NCBI RefSeq assembly: GCF_001514145.1 | Contig: NZ_KQ948667.1 | Span: forward strand, 248,001 to 312,000 | From: Streptomyces canus | GTDB taxonomy: Bacteria > Actinomycetota > Actinomycetes > Streptomycetales > Streptomycetaceae | Direction: 5' to 3' | Length of the DNA: 64,000 nucleotides | In this document: piece after piece, positions 25,596 to 33,452 of the stretch | Numbering within the stretch: the stretch's first letter is position 1 | How the letters are laid out: each line of letters opens with the position of its first letter | Position numbers and translations under genes: made by a program | Notes under the pieces: generated by a model | What the model was told of the DNA's origin: nothing | Seen by the model: only the letters and a program-made list of their open reading frames with translations | The model's database searches: none

Positions 25596-26528
25596 ATGCA
25601 GATTTTCATCAGCTGGTCGGGCACAGCGGCGCAGCAGTGCGCGGAAGCGCTCCGGGACTGGCTGCCGTACATGAATCAATCAATCTCTCCATTCGTGTCA
25701 TCTCAGGATATCGAGAAAGGAGAGCGGGGACTTGCCAAAATTGCGGGCGAGCTTCAAGCGTGCTCGTTCGGCATTGTCTGTGTGACCCGCGAGAATCAAC
25801 ATGCTCCGTGGATTAACTTTGAATCAGGAGCCCTGTCGCGTGAGTTGGGGGAAAGCTCCCTGATTCCCTTCCTTGTGGACATGCAAGTAAAGGATCTGTC
25901 CTCTGGACCTCTTACCCAATTCCAGGCGACTGACAGTTCGCATAAGGAGGACGTGTGGGCAATGGTTAAGTCCATCAACGGAAAATGTGAACCGCAGGTC
26001 GAATCGGAAAGACTGCGAACGATGTTCGATAGGTTCTGGGATGACTTGGCGACATCGCTTGCCTCGATCCGAGACGCGAACCCGACTGCGGACGCTCCGC
26101 AACGCGAGGTTTCCGATATTCTTGACGAACTGGTCAAGCTGGCGCGCGAACAACATGCACGGATCGGCTCTCTTGAAAAGTCAATCGGAAGCGTTGGGGT
26201 AACCAACAGTACATCCCACTATACGATTAACGAGCCTAAGGAGGTGCGGATCGCCAGTGATGCAGACGATTCAGCGGCAATCGCTGCCCGAAGGGAAAGA
26301 GCCAAGCGTGTGGGGAGTATGGCCCGAGAGTTGATCGGTGGACGCTCATACGTCACAAAGTCCGTGGTTGTTGGCAGCATGCATGTAAATTTGACATGCA
26401 CCGAAGAAGGGCTTCTCAGAGCGCATGAGGTAAGGAACAAACTGTCGGCTCTGGCGGAAGATTACAGGGTTAGCATCACAATTTTTAGGCCGGACGGCGT
26501 GGAGGAAGCTGCTCATCCGCCTTTCTAG
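25596..26528 (+). CDS. TIR-domain protein, candidate NAD-consuming sensor of a Thoeris-like system
   Basis: 310 residues from the ATG at 25596 (MQIFISWSG), with GAGGGG about 10 bp upstream; the frame is open further back without family content. Residues 1-about 140 are a TIR domain: IFISWSG strand, EALRDWLP helix, SSQDIEKGERG, FGIVCVTREN and W72-INF-E76-SGAL, where E76 is in the place of the catalytic Glu of NAD-cleaving TIR enzymes. Residues about 175-205 look like a short coiled coil. About 215-310 is a separate domain I do not recognise, perhaps the trigger sensor. Codon use is AT-rich compared with neighbours, a sign of transfer. The next gene, 30 bp on, is a TM-macro protein, so the pair is probably one operon. 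Confidence 0.82.
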   Translation: MQIFISWSGTAAQQCAEALRDWLPYMNQSISPFVSSQDIEKGERGLAKIAGELQACSFGIVCVTRENQHAPWINFESGALSRELGESSLIPFLVDMQVKDLSSGPLTQFQATDSSHKEDVWAMVKSINGKCEPQVESERLRTMFDRFWDDLATSLASIRDANPTADAPQREVSDILDELVKLAREQHARIGSLEKSIGSVGVTNSTSHYTINEPKEVRIASDADDSAAIAARRERAKRVGSMARELIGGRSYVTKSVVVGSMHVNLTCTEEGLLRAHEVRNKLSALAEDYRVSITIFRPDGVEEAAHPPF

Positions 26529-26558
26529 TCGCCGCTCAGATTACTTCAGGTTGTCGCG

Positions 26559-27419
26559 ATGAGTCGCTTAATTACTACCTTCCGTTCACGGCGAGGGTGG
26601 GTGCTCCTTTCTGTACATTTCTCATTCGCGTTCGCCGCGTTGGCGGGAATCGTGCAGTTGATCCTGGCCGTTCGGCCAACTAGTGAGCTGCAGGGTGGGA
26701 GAACAATAATCTGGCTGGTCGTCCTCTCTTGCCTGTGGGCAGTAATGCGATCAGCCCCTCGCGAATCAGTCGGTCGAGATTTCAAGCAGCCCGACTTTTC
26801 CGTAATCGTGAAAGTGGGAGATCTGTTTGCCGAGCAGTCTAACCTGATAATCGGCTTCACGGATGTCTTCGATACCTCGACTGAAGATGAGGACATCATC
26901 TCTTCTAGAAGCGTTCAGGCTCAGTTTCTCGAAAAAGTTTTCCACGGGGACGCTTCAGCTCTTGACGAGGCCCTAAGGGGAGCACTGAGGGGCTCGCCCG
27001 TACTTGAGTCGGAAAGCGAAGCTAGCAAACCGAGGGGTAAGCGCGACCGTTATCCACTGGGGACAGTTGCTGTTATCGGCAGCGGGGAATTTAAATACTA
27101 CGGCGTTGCGTACTCGCACATGAGTAATGACCTAGTTGCTCAATCGAGTGTTGATTACCTCTGGCGAAGCCTCGAAAATGTCTGGTCGACACTTGCCTCA
27201 AGTGGCCATTTGGAACCTGTGGCGATTCCTGTACTGGGCTCGGATCTTGCGCGAGTGGGAAGTCTCGGACGCGAGAGCCTGATTAAGATGATCGTACTCT
27301 CGTTCGTAGCCAGGTCTCGGGTTTCCTTGGTTTCGAGAAAGCTAACTGTGGTCGTTCACCCCTCTGGCGCCGACGAAGTGGACTTCAATGAAGTCCAGGC
27401 ATTTCTCAACTCGCTGTAA
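26559..27419 (+). CDS. Two-TM macro-domain protein, ThsA-like effector (type II Thoeris-like)
   Basis: 286 residues. Residues about 13-38 and 48-64 are two membrane helices, which would leave the C-terminal part in the cytosol. From about 81 the protein resembles the macro domain of ThsA proteins of type II Thoeris: FSVIVKVGDLF, NLIIGFTDVFDTS, ISSRSVQAQFLEKVF, RYPLGTVAVIGSG, then IPVLGSDLARVG and LIKMIVLSF. In such systems the TIR protein makes an ADP-ribose-derived signal that the macro domain binds, and the membrane part then kills or halts the infected cell. Codon 4 is TTA (26568-26570), so translation may need the bldA tRNA if the host is a Streptomyces. The ATG has only a weak AGG upstream, which fits coupling with the TIR gene. 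Confidence 0.8.
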   Translation: MSRLITTFRSRRGWVLLSVHFSFAFAALAGIVQLILAVRPTSELQGGRTIIWLVVLSCLWAVMRSAPRESVGRDFKQPDFSVIVKVGDLFAEQSNLIIGFTDVFDTSTEDEDIISSRSVQAQFLEKVFHGDASALDEALRGALRGSPVLESESEASKPRGKRDRYPLGTVAVIGSGEFKYYGVAYSHMSNDLVAQSSVDYLWRSLENVWSTLASSGHLEPVAIPVLGSDLARVGSLGRESLIKMIVLSFVARSRVSLVSRKLTVVVHPSGADEVDFNEVQAFLNSL

Positions 27420-27557
27420 TTGTGAATATAGGGACGCAGGATGCTGCACCACGTGTGGAGACCAGGGCGCGTAAGCCGGGAACTGCCACTATCTTCTTCG
27501 ACCAGTCGGCGATCGTAGAATTATGTAGCGGGTGACGCGGGGTGGGTATTCGCAAGT

Positions 27558-27578
27558 GGTCTCAATCGTGGTCTCAAT
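27558..27578 (+). repeat. Paired repeats GGTCTCAAT, probable integrase arm sites (right end, element 2)
   Basis: Copies at 27558-27566 and 27570-27578 (12-bp period), 116 bp before att core 3. One base differs from the left pair. The rest of 27420-27694 shows no gene. Confidence 0.65.
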
Positions 27579-27694
27579 CCGCCCGCGATCCGGGCTTGTC
27601 CGTCGTCGTCCACTGAAGTCCAGCGACTGCCCTGAACTGGCACAACGGCCCTTTGCTGGACGTCCGCGGACACCTCCGGCCCAAGTTCGGACAA

Positions 27695-27737
27695 CTCGTA
27701 ATGCGTAGGTCTCGGGTTCGAATCCCGAAGGCGGCTC
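27695..27737 (+). repeat. att core copy 3 (attR of element 2, end of the island)
   Basis: Third exact 43-bp copy. The sequence right of it (27751-27774) equals 24 bp right of the tRNA (7725-7748), as expected if this is the original chromosomal flank and element 1 carries a similar flank. Confidence 0.95.
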
Positions 27738-27743
27738 TGTGGA

Positions 27744-27780
27744 AGCCTCAGGACTCACTCGCCGTGACCTGGGGCTTTTG
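27744..27780. terminator. Hairpin behind att copy 3 (original tRNA terminator)
   Basis: Stem AGCCTCAGG / CCTGGGGCT (27744-27752 with 27768-27776, one G-U pair) followed by a T-rich run. Probably the tRNA-Thr terminator before any integration. Confidence 0.65.
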
Positions 27781-28399
27781 CTTTTGTCGGATGCGTCGGG
27801 CGGCGGTCGTCGATCCCGGCTTCGGCCAACAGGGCCCTCCAGCGGAGCGGCTGCCCTCGCTCGACGTACGGAATCGGCATCTGCATGGACAGGGCGGCAC
27901 TTGTCGTTGCCCGCTCGTCCCGCGTGGTCGTCACCGGCGTGGCGGTCCTCTTCCACGCCGCGGCCCGGACACCGTGCGAGGGCCCCGGCCCCCAGGATCG
28001 CCCAGGGCGATTGTTTACGCGTTACCGCCAATAACCGCCCGCCCGCTTTGGCGGCTCGCCGCCCTGCGTCACCGATCGGGACCCGGCTAACGTCCCGGCA
28101 TGAGGCGACGCAAGCGCATCGGAACGAGCCGTGCCGTGTCCTTACGGCGCGTGCGGGACAGGTCGATCCAGCGCCGGGAGGAGGTCCGGTCCGGCGGCTG
28201 GCGCAGACGGTTCGGGCGCCGGGCCGAGCAGGCCCGGCCCTGGCTCCAGTTTTTCGCGGATCTCGCCACGCTGCTCGCGCGGGTGGTCCGGTAGCCGGTT
28301 CGGGACGCCCGGTTCGTGACGCCGTGTCCGCACGGACATCCTCCGTCCTGGCCGTCACCATGGGGTGGACGAGGCAGGACCAGCGCGCGGAGGAGCCGT
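27781..28399. other. Mostly gene-free stretch with one possible small ORF (28100-28294, +)
   Basis: Chromosomal DNA just outside the island. The only candidate gene is a 64-codon plus-strand frame from the ATG at 28100, very rich in Arg (MRRRKRIGTSRAVSLRR) and ending in a hydrophobic LATLLARVVR. It has no clear ribosome site, and I do not recognise it. Confidence is for the region description; as a gene it is doubtful. Confidence 0.4.
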
Positions 28400-28822
28400 A
28401 TGTCAGGAACCGGGCCGGCGGGCGGCTACTCCGCCACGCCCCTCGCCAAGAAGCTCGGCATCAAGGCGGGTCACCGGGTACGGCTCGACGGCGCGCCCGA
28501 CGGGTGGGACATCCCCGGGCTGCCCGACGACTGCGAGGTCGCCGCGGGCGGTTCGCACGGCGCGGATGTCGTCCTCACCTTCCATCGCGAGTACGCGCGG
28601 CTCGCGGCCGAGGCGGACGGACTGGTCGCCGGCCTCGCGGACGATGCCGCACTGTGGATCGCCTGGCCGCGCAGAGCCGCCGGACACGTCAGTGACATCA
28701 CCGAGAACGCCCTGCGGGAGGTCTTCCTTCCGCTCGGTGTCGTCGACGTGAAGGTCGCGGCGCTGGGGGAGGACTGGTCGGGGCTGAAGTTCGTGCGGCG
28801 GAGGGAGAACCGGCGGGGGTGA
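28400..28822 (+). CDS. DUF3052-like small protein
   Basis: 140 residues from the ATG at 28400, preceded by GGAGGAG at 6 bp, a strong site. The start YSATPLAKKLGIKAGHRVRL and the later LWIAWPRR with HVSDITENALREVFLPLGVVDVKV match the DUF3052 family, common in actinobacteria and also seen as a domain beside methyltransferase-like proteins. The biochemical role is not known. A compact one-domain protein without membrane segment or signal peptide; it stands alone before a glycosyltransferase gene. Confidence 0.78.
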   Translation: MSGTGPAGGYSATPLAKKLGIKAGHRVRLDGAPDGWDIPGLPDDCEVAAGGSHGADVVLTFHREYARLAAEADGLVAGLADDAALWIAWPRRAAGHVSDITENALREVFLPLGVVDVKVAALGEDWSGLKFVRRRENRRG

Positions 28823-28907
28823 GGCCCCCATACCTGAGAAGTCCTTACCGTGAACGGCTAGCATCGCGCCGGTTGATGCCCGTTGGACGAGGGGACGAGG
28901 TGGGGAC

Positions 28908-29801
28908 ATGGGCGCGCCGAGGATCGCCGTCGCCGTGGTGACCATGGGGAACCGGCCCGACGAGGTCGACGCCCTGTTGCGGTCCGTGGCCAAGCAGGAC
29001 ATCCCCCCGGCCCGGATCGTGATCGTGGGCAACGGCTGCCGGCTGCCCGAGTTCGCCGAACGGCTCTCCCTGCCCGGCGAGGTCACCACCCTCGACGTCG
29101 AGGAGAACCTCGGCTGCCCCGGCGGCCGGAACGTGGCGCTCGCCCGGCTGCGCGACTTCGGCGACGTGGACGTCGTGGTGGAACTCGACGACGACGGCCT
29201 GCTCGTGGACGCCGATGTGCTGCGCCGCGTACAGGAGTTGTTCGCGGCCGACGAGCGTCTCGGCATCGTCGGCTTCCGTATCGCCGACGAGAGCGGCGAG
29301 ACCCAGCAGCGGCACGTCCCCCGTGTCGGCGCCTCCGATCCGATGCGCGGCGGCTATGTCACCGGGTTCCTGGGCGGCGGGCACGCCTTCCGCATGACCA
29401 TGCTCGCCGAGACCGGGGACTGGCCCGCCGAGTTCTTCTTCGCCCACGAGGAGACCGACCTGGCCTGGCGGGCCGCCGACCGCGGCTGGCACATCCTGTA
29501 CGCGCCCGAACTGCTGCTGCAGCACCCGAAGACCTCACCGGCCCGGCACGCCATCTACTACCGGGTCAACGCCCGCAACCGCGTCTGGCTGGTGCGCCGC
29601 CGGCTCCCCCTGCCGCTCATCCCCGTGCACCTCGGCGTGTGGACGGCGCTCACCCTGCTGCGGACCCGGTCGGCGAGTGGACTGCGCGCCTGGTTCGGCG
29701 GGTTCGTCGAGGGCCTGCGGGAACCAGCCGGCGAACGGCGGCCGATGCGGTGGCGAACGGTGTGGCACCTCACCCGGCTGGGACGCCCGCCCGTGATCTG
29801 A
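28908..29801 (+). CDS. Family 2 glycosyltransferase
   Basis: 297 residues. The GT-A fold is visible: AVAVVTMGNRPDEVDALLRS at the start, NLGCPGGRNVAL (nucleotide-binding loop), ELDDDG in the DXD metal position, GGGHAFRMTML and HEETDLAWRAADRGW, the acceptor-side ED motif. Such enzymes move a sugar from a nucleotide sugar to a polysaccharide, lipid or protein acceptor. The C-terminal 60 residues are basic and partly hydrophobic, so membrane association is possible. The ATG at 28908 follows gaggtgggg. A strong hairpin follows the gene, so it is a single transcription unit. Confidence 0.88.
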   Translation: MGAPRIAVAVVTMGNRPDEVDALLRSVAKQDIPPARIVIVGNGCRLPEFAERLSLPGEVTTLDVEENLGCPGGRNVALARLRDFGDVDVVVELDDDGLLVDADVLRRVQELFAADERLGIVGFRIADESGETQQRHVPRVGASDPMRGGYVTGFLGGGHAFRMTMLAETGDWPAEFFFAHEETDLAWRAADRGWHILYAPELLLQHPKTSPARHAIYYRVNARNRVWLVRRRLPLPLIPVHLGVWTALTLLRTRSASGLRAWFGGFVEGLREPAGERRPMRWRTVWHLTRLGRPPVI

Positions 29802-29826
29802 GGGCTCATGGTCCCGAGGACAGGAC

Positions 29827-29865
29827 GAGGGTCCCGGTCGTTCACCTCCACCGACCGGGACCCTC
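29827..29865. terminator. Terminator after glycosyltransferase; rest of gap to 30164 gene-free
   Basis: Perfect 14-bp stem (29827-29840 with 29852-29865), 11-nt loop, 26 bp after the stop. The following 300 bp before the SARP gene hold an AT-rich stretch (29950-30010) with GTGATCAC and likely the SARP promoter. Confidence 0.82.
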
Positions 29866-30164
29866 TCGCGTCCCACGGATCCGGCCGCGACGGCGACACT
29901 CCCCCGAGTTGCGCGTCGTACGCGCGCGCCCTCGGGCCAGATCCGATGTAGTGATCACATCAGGTTGCGCCAACAAATCGCTAACATTGGCCAACGCATC
30001 TAGATTTTGGTGTTCGCCGATTGGCGTGAAGTCGACGGCAGCGATGGGGAACTGACTGTGTGCAGGGCCGGGAACGGTAGCGGATTCCAGCAGCGGCCCG
30101 GGTCGGACGGCTGGCGGGAAACCGCCCTGGAGAGGGCGGAAATCCGCCAGAAGTGGGCGGCGTG

Positions 30165-33100
30165 ATGGGGCGCGGATCGCAGTCGGGGCTGCGGTTCGGA
30201 CTGCTCGGGCCGCCGATTCTGTACGACGGCCATGGCGGGGCCGGGGTGCGTGTCGTCGGCAGCCGCAAGCAGCGGATCCTGCTGGCCTCGCTGCTCCTCG
30301 AAGCCGGCCGGGTCGTCTCCGCCGAGGCCCTCAAGGACGCCTTGTGGGGCAGCACCCCGCCGGCCTCCGCGAAGGCCTCCCTGCACAACCACGTCTCCCG
30401 GCTGCGGCGGCTGCTCGACGACCCCGAGCGGCTGCAGGCGATGGCCCCCGGTTATCTGCTGCGCGTCGCGCCGGGCGAACTCGACGTCCAGGTCTTCGAG
30501 AGTCACGCCGCCCGGGCCCGCGGCGCGCACGCCGACGGGAACTGGACCGAGACCGTCCAGGCGTGCGCGGCGGCGCTCGCGCTGTGGCGGGGCGCTCCAC
30601 TCAGCGGGGTCCCGTCCGAACTCGCCGGATACGCCCTGGTCCAGCGCCTGGAGGAGGCCCGACTGCTCCTCCTGGAGTGGCACTACGACGCCGAGCTCGC
30701 CCTCGCCGACACCCGGCCGGGCGCCCTCGTCCCCGAACTCTCCGCGCTCGCCGCCGAACACCCCCTGCGCGAGTCCTACCACCGCCAGCTGATGCTCGCC
30801 CTCCACCGCACCGGCCGCCAGGCCGAGGCCCTCGCCGTCCACCGCGATCTGCGCACCCGCCTGGTCGAGGAACTCGGCGTGGAGCCGGGCCCGGCGGTCC
30901 GCGAGGCACATGTGGAGGTGCTGCGCGGGGGAGACGGCGGAGACCAGACTGGAGGGGAGGGCACAACGGGCCGTTCAGGAAGGGCCGTTGACTTCGGCGA
31001 GCCACGGAAGGAGAGCCGGTCGACCCCTCCGGGTGCGCTTTCCCCAGGCGCTACGCGCGAAGACGCCCCGCCCGGCCCCCATCCGTCGCACCCCGGCCCT
31101 CATCCGTCGTCGCACTCCGCCGCCGATCCTCCGTCCCCCGCCCCCGCCTCCGCCCCCGAGGACGAGACCCCCCTCCCCCTGCCCCGCCCCGCTCAACTCC
31201 CCCCACCTCCCGGCCACTTCACCGGCCGCACCACCGTCCGCGACGACCTCCGCGCTGCCCTCACCTTCGGCGGCGGCCCGGCAGTCGGTGTCATCAGCGG
31301 CATGGCAGGCGTCGGCAAGAGCGCGCTGGCGCTGCACGTCGCCCATGGGCTGCGGGAACGTTTCCCTGACGGCCAGCTCTACGTCAATCTCCAGGGCGCC
31401 ACGCCGGGAATGACCCCCCTCACCCCGGCCCAGGCCCTCACCGCCCTGCTCCGCGACCTCGGCGCCGACCCGCGCAGCATTCCCGAACACCCGGACGCGG
31501 CCGCCGCGTTGCTGCGCTCGCTGCTCGCCCCCACCCGCACGCTCATGGTGCTGGACGACGCCGCGAGCGCCGCACAGGTACGGCCGCTGCTGCCGGCCGG
31601 CGCCGGCTGCGGGGTGATCGTCACCAGCCGTTCCCCTCTGACCGCCCTCGACGACGCCCACCGTTTCCCGCTCACCCCGCTCTCGGCCGAGGAGAGCGCG
31701 GAGTTGCTGCGCGCGGTGTCGGGCCGGGACGGCCGGGACGGCTCGGGCGCCGACGGCGGCCTCGCTGACCGCATCACCCCCGCCACCTCCGTCACCCCCG
31801 TCACTCCCCTCACCCCCGATGCCGATGGCGTCACCCCCGCCACCCCCATAGACGCCACCCACCCCCTCATAGAACTCACCGGCCGCCTCCCCCTGGCCCT
31901 CCGCGTCGTAGCCGCGCGCCTGGCCGCCCGTCAGGCCCTCACCCCCGACGTCCTCGCCGACCAACTGGCCGCCACCGAGGACCGGTTGCGGCACCTGGAG
32001 TACGACGACCTCTCCGTCCGCCGCTCCCTGGCCGTCGCCCACGACGCCCTCGCCGCCTCCGGTCGCCGATCCGACCGCGACGCCGCCCTCGCCCTGTGCC
32101 GCATCGGCGCCGTCGACCTGCCCACCTACGGCGTCCCCCTCGTCGCCCGCCTCCTCGGCACCGACGGCGCCGACGAGACCCGTGCCGAGGACGCGCTCGA
32201 CCGCCTCGTCGACGTGGCCCTCCTGGAGGAGACGGCGTACGGCCGCTACGCCCCGCACGGCCTGGTCCGCGACTTCGCGCGGGAACTCGCGGGCACCGGG
32301 CACGCTCCCGACATCGCCCGCACCGCCCTGCGCTGGTACGCGGCCGTCGCCGAACGCGCCCTCACCGCGATCGTCGAACCCGGCCTCGACCTGGAGGACC
32401 GCCGCCGCCCGACCGCCGCGCAGCCGCCGGAGCACGCGGCCCATGTGCTGGCCATCCGGCCGTTCCCGTCCTCGGAGAAGGCCTTCGCCTGGGGCGAGTC
32501 GGAGCTGGAGAACATCGTCGTCCTGGCCGAACGGCACATGGGCACCCCCGACGAGCGCACCGCCGCCCATGTGTCCACCCTGCTGCGCCTGCTCTCGCCC
32601 TTCCTCCAGCGCAGCGGCCGGGTGGCCGAGACGGAGATCCTCGGCCGGGCCGCGCTCACGCTGGCGCGTCGGCTCGGTGACGAGGCGGCCGAGGCGTGCG
32701 CTCTGGGCGATCTCGCCGGGCTGCACTTCCTGACCGGACGGCACAGCGAGGCCCTGGCCCTCAACGACCACGCCCTCGCGATCTGGCGGCGGCTCGGCGC
32801 GGACTCCTGGACCCGCCGCTGCCTCAACAACCGTGGTCTCCTGCTCGAAGGCCTGGGCCGGTACGCCGAGTCGGGCGAGGCACTGCGGCAGAGCCTCGCC
32901 TACTCACGGCAGTTGAACGACCCGTTCGGCGAAGCAGTGGCCCACAGCAACCTGGGCAACCTGTACGAGCACACCGACCCGCGCGCCGCCATCGAGCAGC
33001 ACCGGCGTTCGCTCGCCATCGGTGAGGAGACCGGCAGCGTGGTCGTCCGGCACTCGGCACACTGCAACATCGGCTACGCGCACCTCACCCTCGGCGAACC

Positions 33101-33452
33101 GGCCGCCGCGATGGTGCACTTCGAGGAGAGCCTGCGCATCCTCGGCAGCCCCGGCGACTGGCACGGCGAGTCGCAGAGCCGCCTCGGACTGGTCCGCGCC
33201 CTGCGCCTGATCGGCCACGGCGAACGCGCCGCCGCCGAGTGCGCGGAACTGCTGCGCCGCGCGGACGCCCGCGCCGACCGCTACACCGGCGCCCTCGCCC
33301 GCCACCAGCACGGACTCCTGCTGCGTGAACGGGGCAGAGCGGAGGAGGCCCACCAGCAGTGGCGGGCCGCTCTCGACGCACTGGACGGGACGGACGAGAA
33401 GACGGTGCTCCAGGAACTCATCGCGCTGCTCGACGACTCCGGCCTACGGTGA
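30165..33452 (+). CDS. AfsR-like SARP regulator (SARP-BTAD-NB-ARC-TPR)
   Basis: About 1095 residues. Residues about 10-95 are the OmpR-like SARP DNA-binding domain (FGLLGPPILYDG, SRKQRILLASLLLEAGRVVS). About 100-255 are the bacterial transcriptional activation domain (ESYHRQLMLALHRTGRQAEA, LGVEPGP). A proline-rich linker follows. The NB-ARC ATPase has the P-loop GMAGVGKSALALHVA near residue 380 and LMVLDDAASAAQV as Walker B. From about 870 there are TPR repeats. Large SARPs activate secondary-metabolite genes in response to signals or phosphorylation. No biosynthetic cluster is adjacent, so it is probably pleiotropic. GTG 30153 and 30162 are alternative starts. Its stop abuts that of the polymerase gene on the other strand. 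Confidence 0.88.
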   Translation: MGRGSQSGLRFGLLGPPILYDGHGGAGVRVVGSRKQRILLASLLLEAGRVVSAEALKDALWGSTPPASAKASLHNHVSRLRRLLDDPERLQAMAPGYLLRVAPGELDVQVFESHAARARGAHADGNWTETVQACAAALALWRGAPLSGVPSELAGYALVQRLEEARLLLLEWHYDAELALADTRPGALVPELSALAAEHPLRESYHRQLMLALHRTGRQAEALAVHRDLRTRLVEELGVEPGPAVREAHVEVLRGGDGGDQTGGEGTTGRSGRAVDFGEPRKESRSTPPGALSPGATREDAPPGPHPSHPGPHPSSHSAADPPSPAPASAPEDETPLPLPRPAQLPPPPGHFTGRTTVRDDLRAALTFGGGPAVGVISGMAGVGKSALALHVAHGLRERFPDGQLYVNLQGATPGMTPLTPAQALTALLRDLGADPRSIPEHPDAAAALLRSLLAPTRTLMVLDDAASAAQVRPLLPAGAGCGVIVTSRSPLTALDDAHRFPLTPLSAEESAELLRAVSGRDGRDGSGADGGLADRITPATSVTPVTPLTPDADGVTPATPIDATHPLIELTGRLPLALRVVAARLAARQALTPDVLADQLAATEDRLRHLEYDDLSVRRSLAVAHDALAASGRRSDRDAALALCRIGAVDLPTYGVPLVARLLGTDGADETRAEDALDRLVDVALLEETAYGRYAPHGLVRDFARELAGTGHAPDIARTALRWYAAVAERALTAIVEPGLDLEDRRRPTAAQPPEHAAHVLAIRPFPSSEKAFAWGESELENIVVLAERHMGTPDERTAAHVSTLLRLLSPFLQRSGRVAETEILGRAALTLARRLGDEAAEACALGDLAGLHFLTGRHSEALALNDHALAIWRRLGADSWTRRCLNNRGLLLEGLGRYAESGEALRQSLAYSRQLNDPFGEAVAHSNLGNLYEHTDPRAAIEQHRRSLAIGEETGSVVVRHSAHCNIGYAHLTLGEPAAAMVHFEESLRILGSPGDWHGESQSRLGLVRALRLIGHGERAAAECAELLRRADARADRYTGALARHQHGLLLRERGRAEEAHQQWRAALDALDGTDEKTVLQELIALLDDSGLR

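Larger units (their letters stand above)
23928..27737. mobile_element. Integrated element 2 (remnant, tRNA-Thr site, about 3.8 kb)
   Basis: Bounded by att cores 2 and 3. From the left it holds the 3' end of an integrase gene, a truncated HD-domain gene and a frameshifted GntR gene, all on the minus strand, then the intact TIR and TM-macro genes. Replication, transfer and excision genes and most of the integrase are missing at one internal junction near 24480. The cargo part is clearly less GC-rich than the chromosome. Confidence 0.85.

Noticed and set aside
27489..28361. 290-codon minus-strand open frame spanning att copy 3
   Set aside because: It runs through the att core and the arm repeats and reads as Arg/Pro/Gly-rich nonsense. 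No ribosome site or family match.
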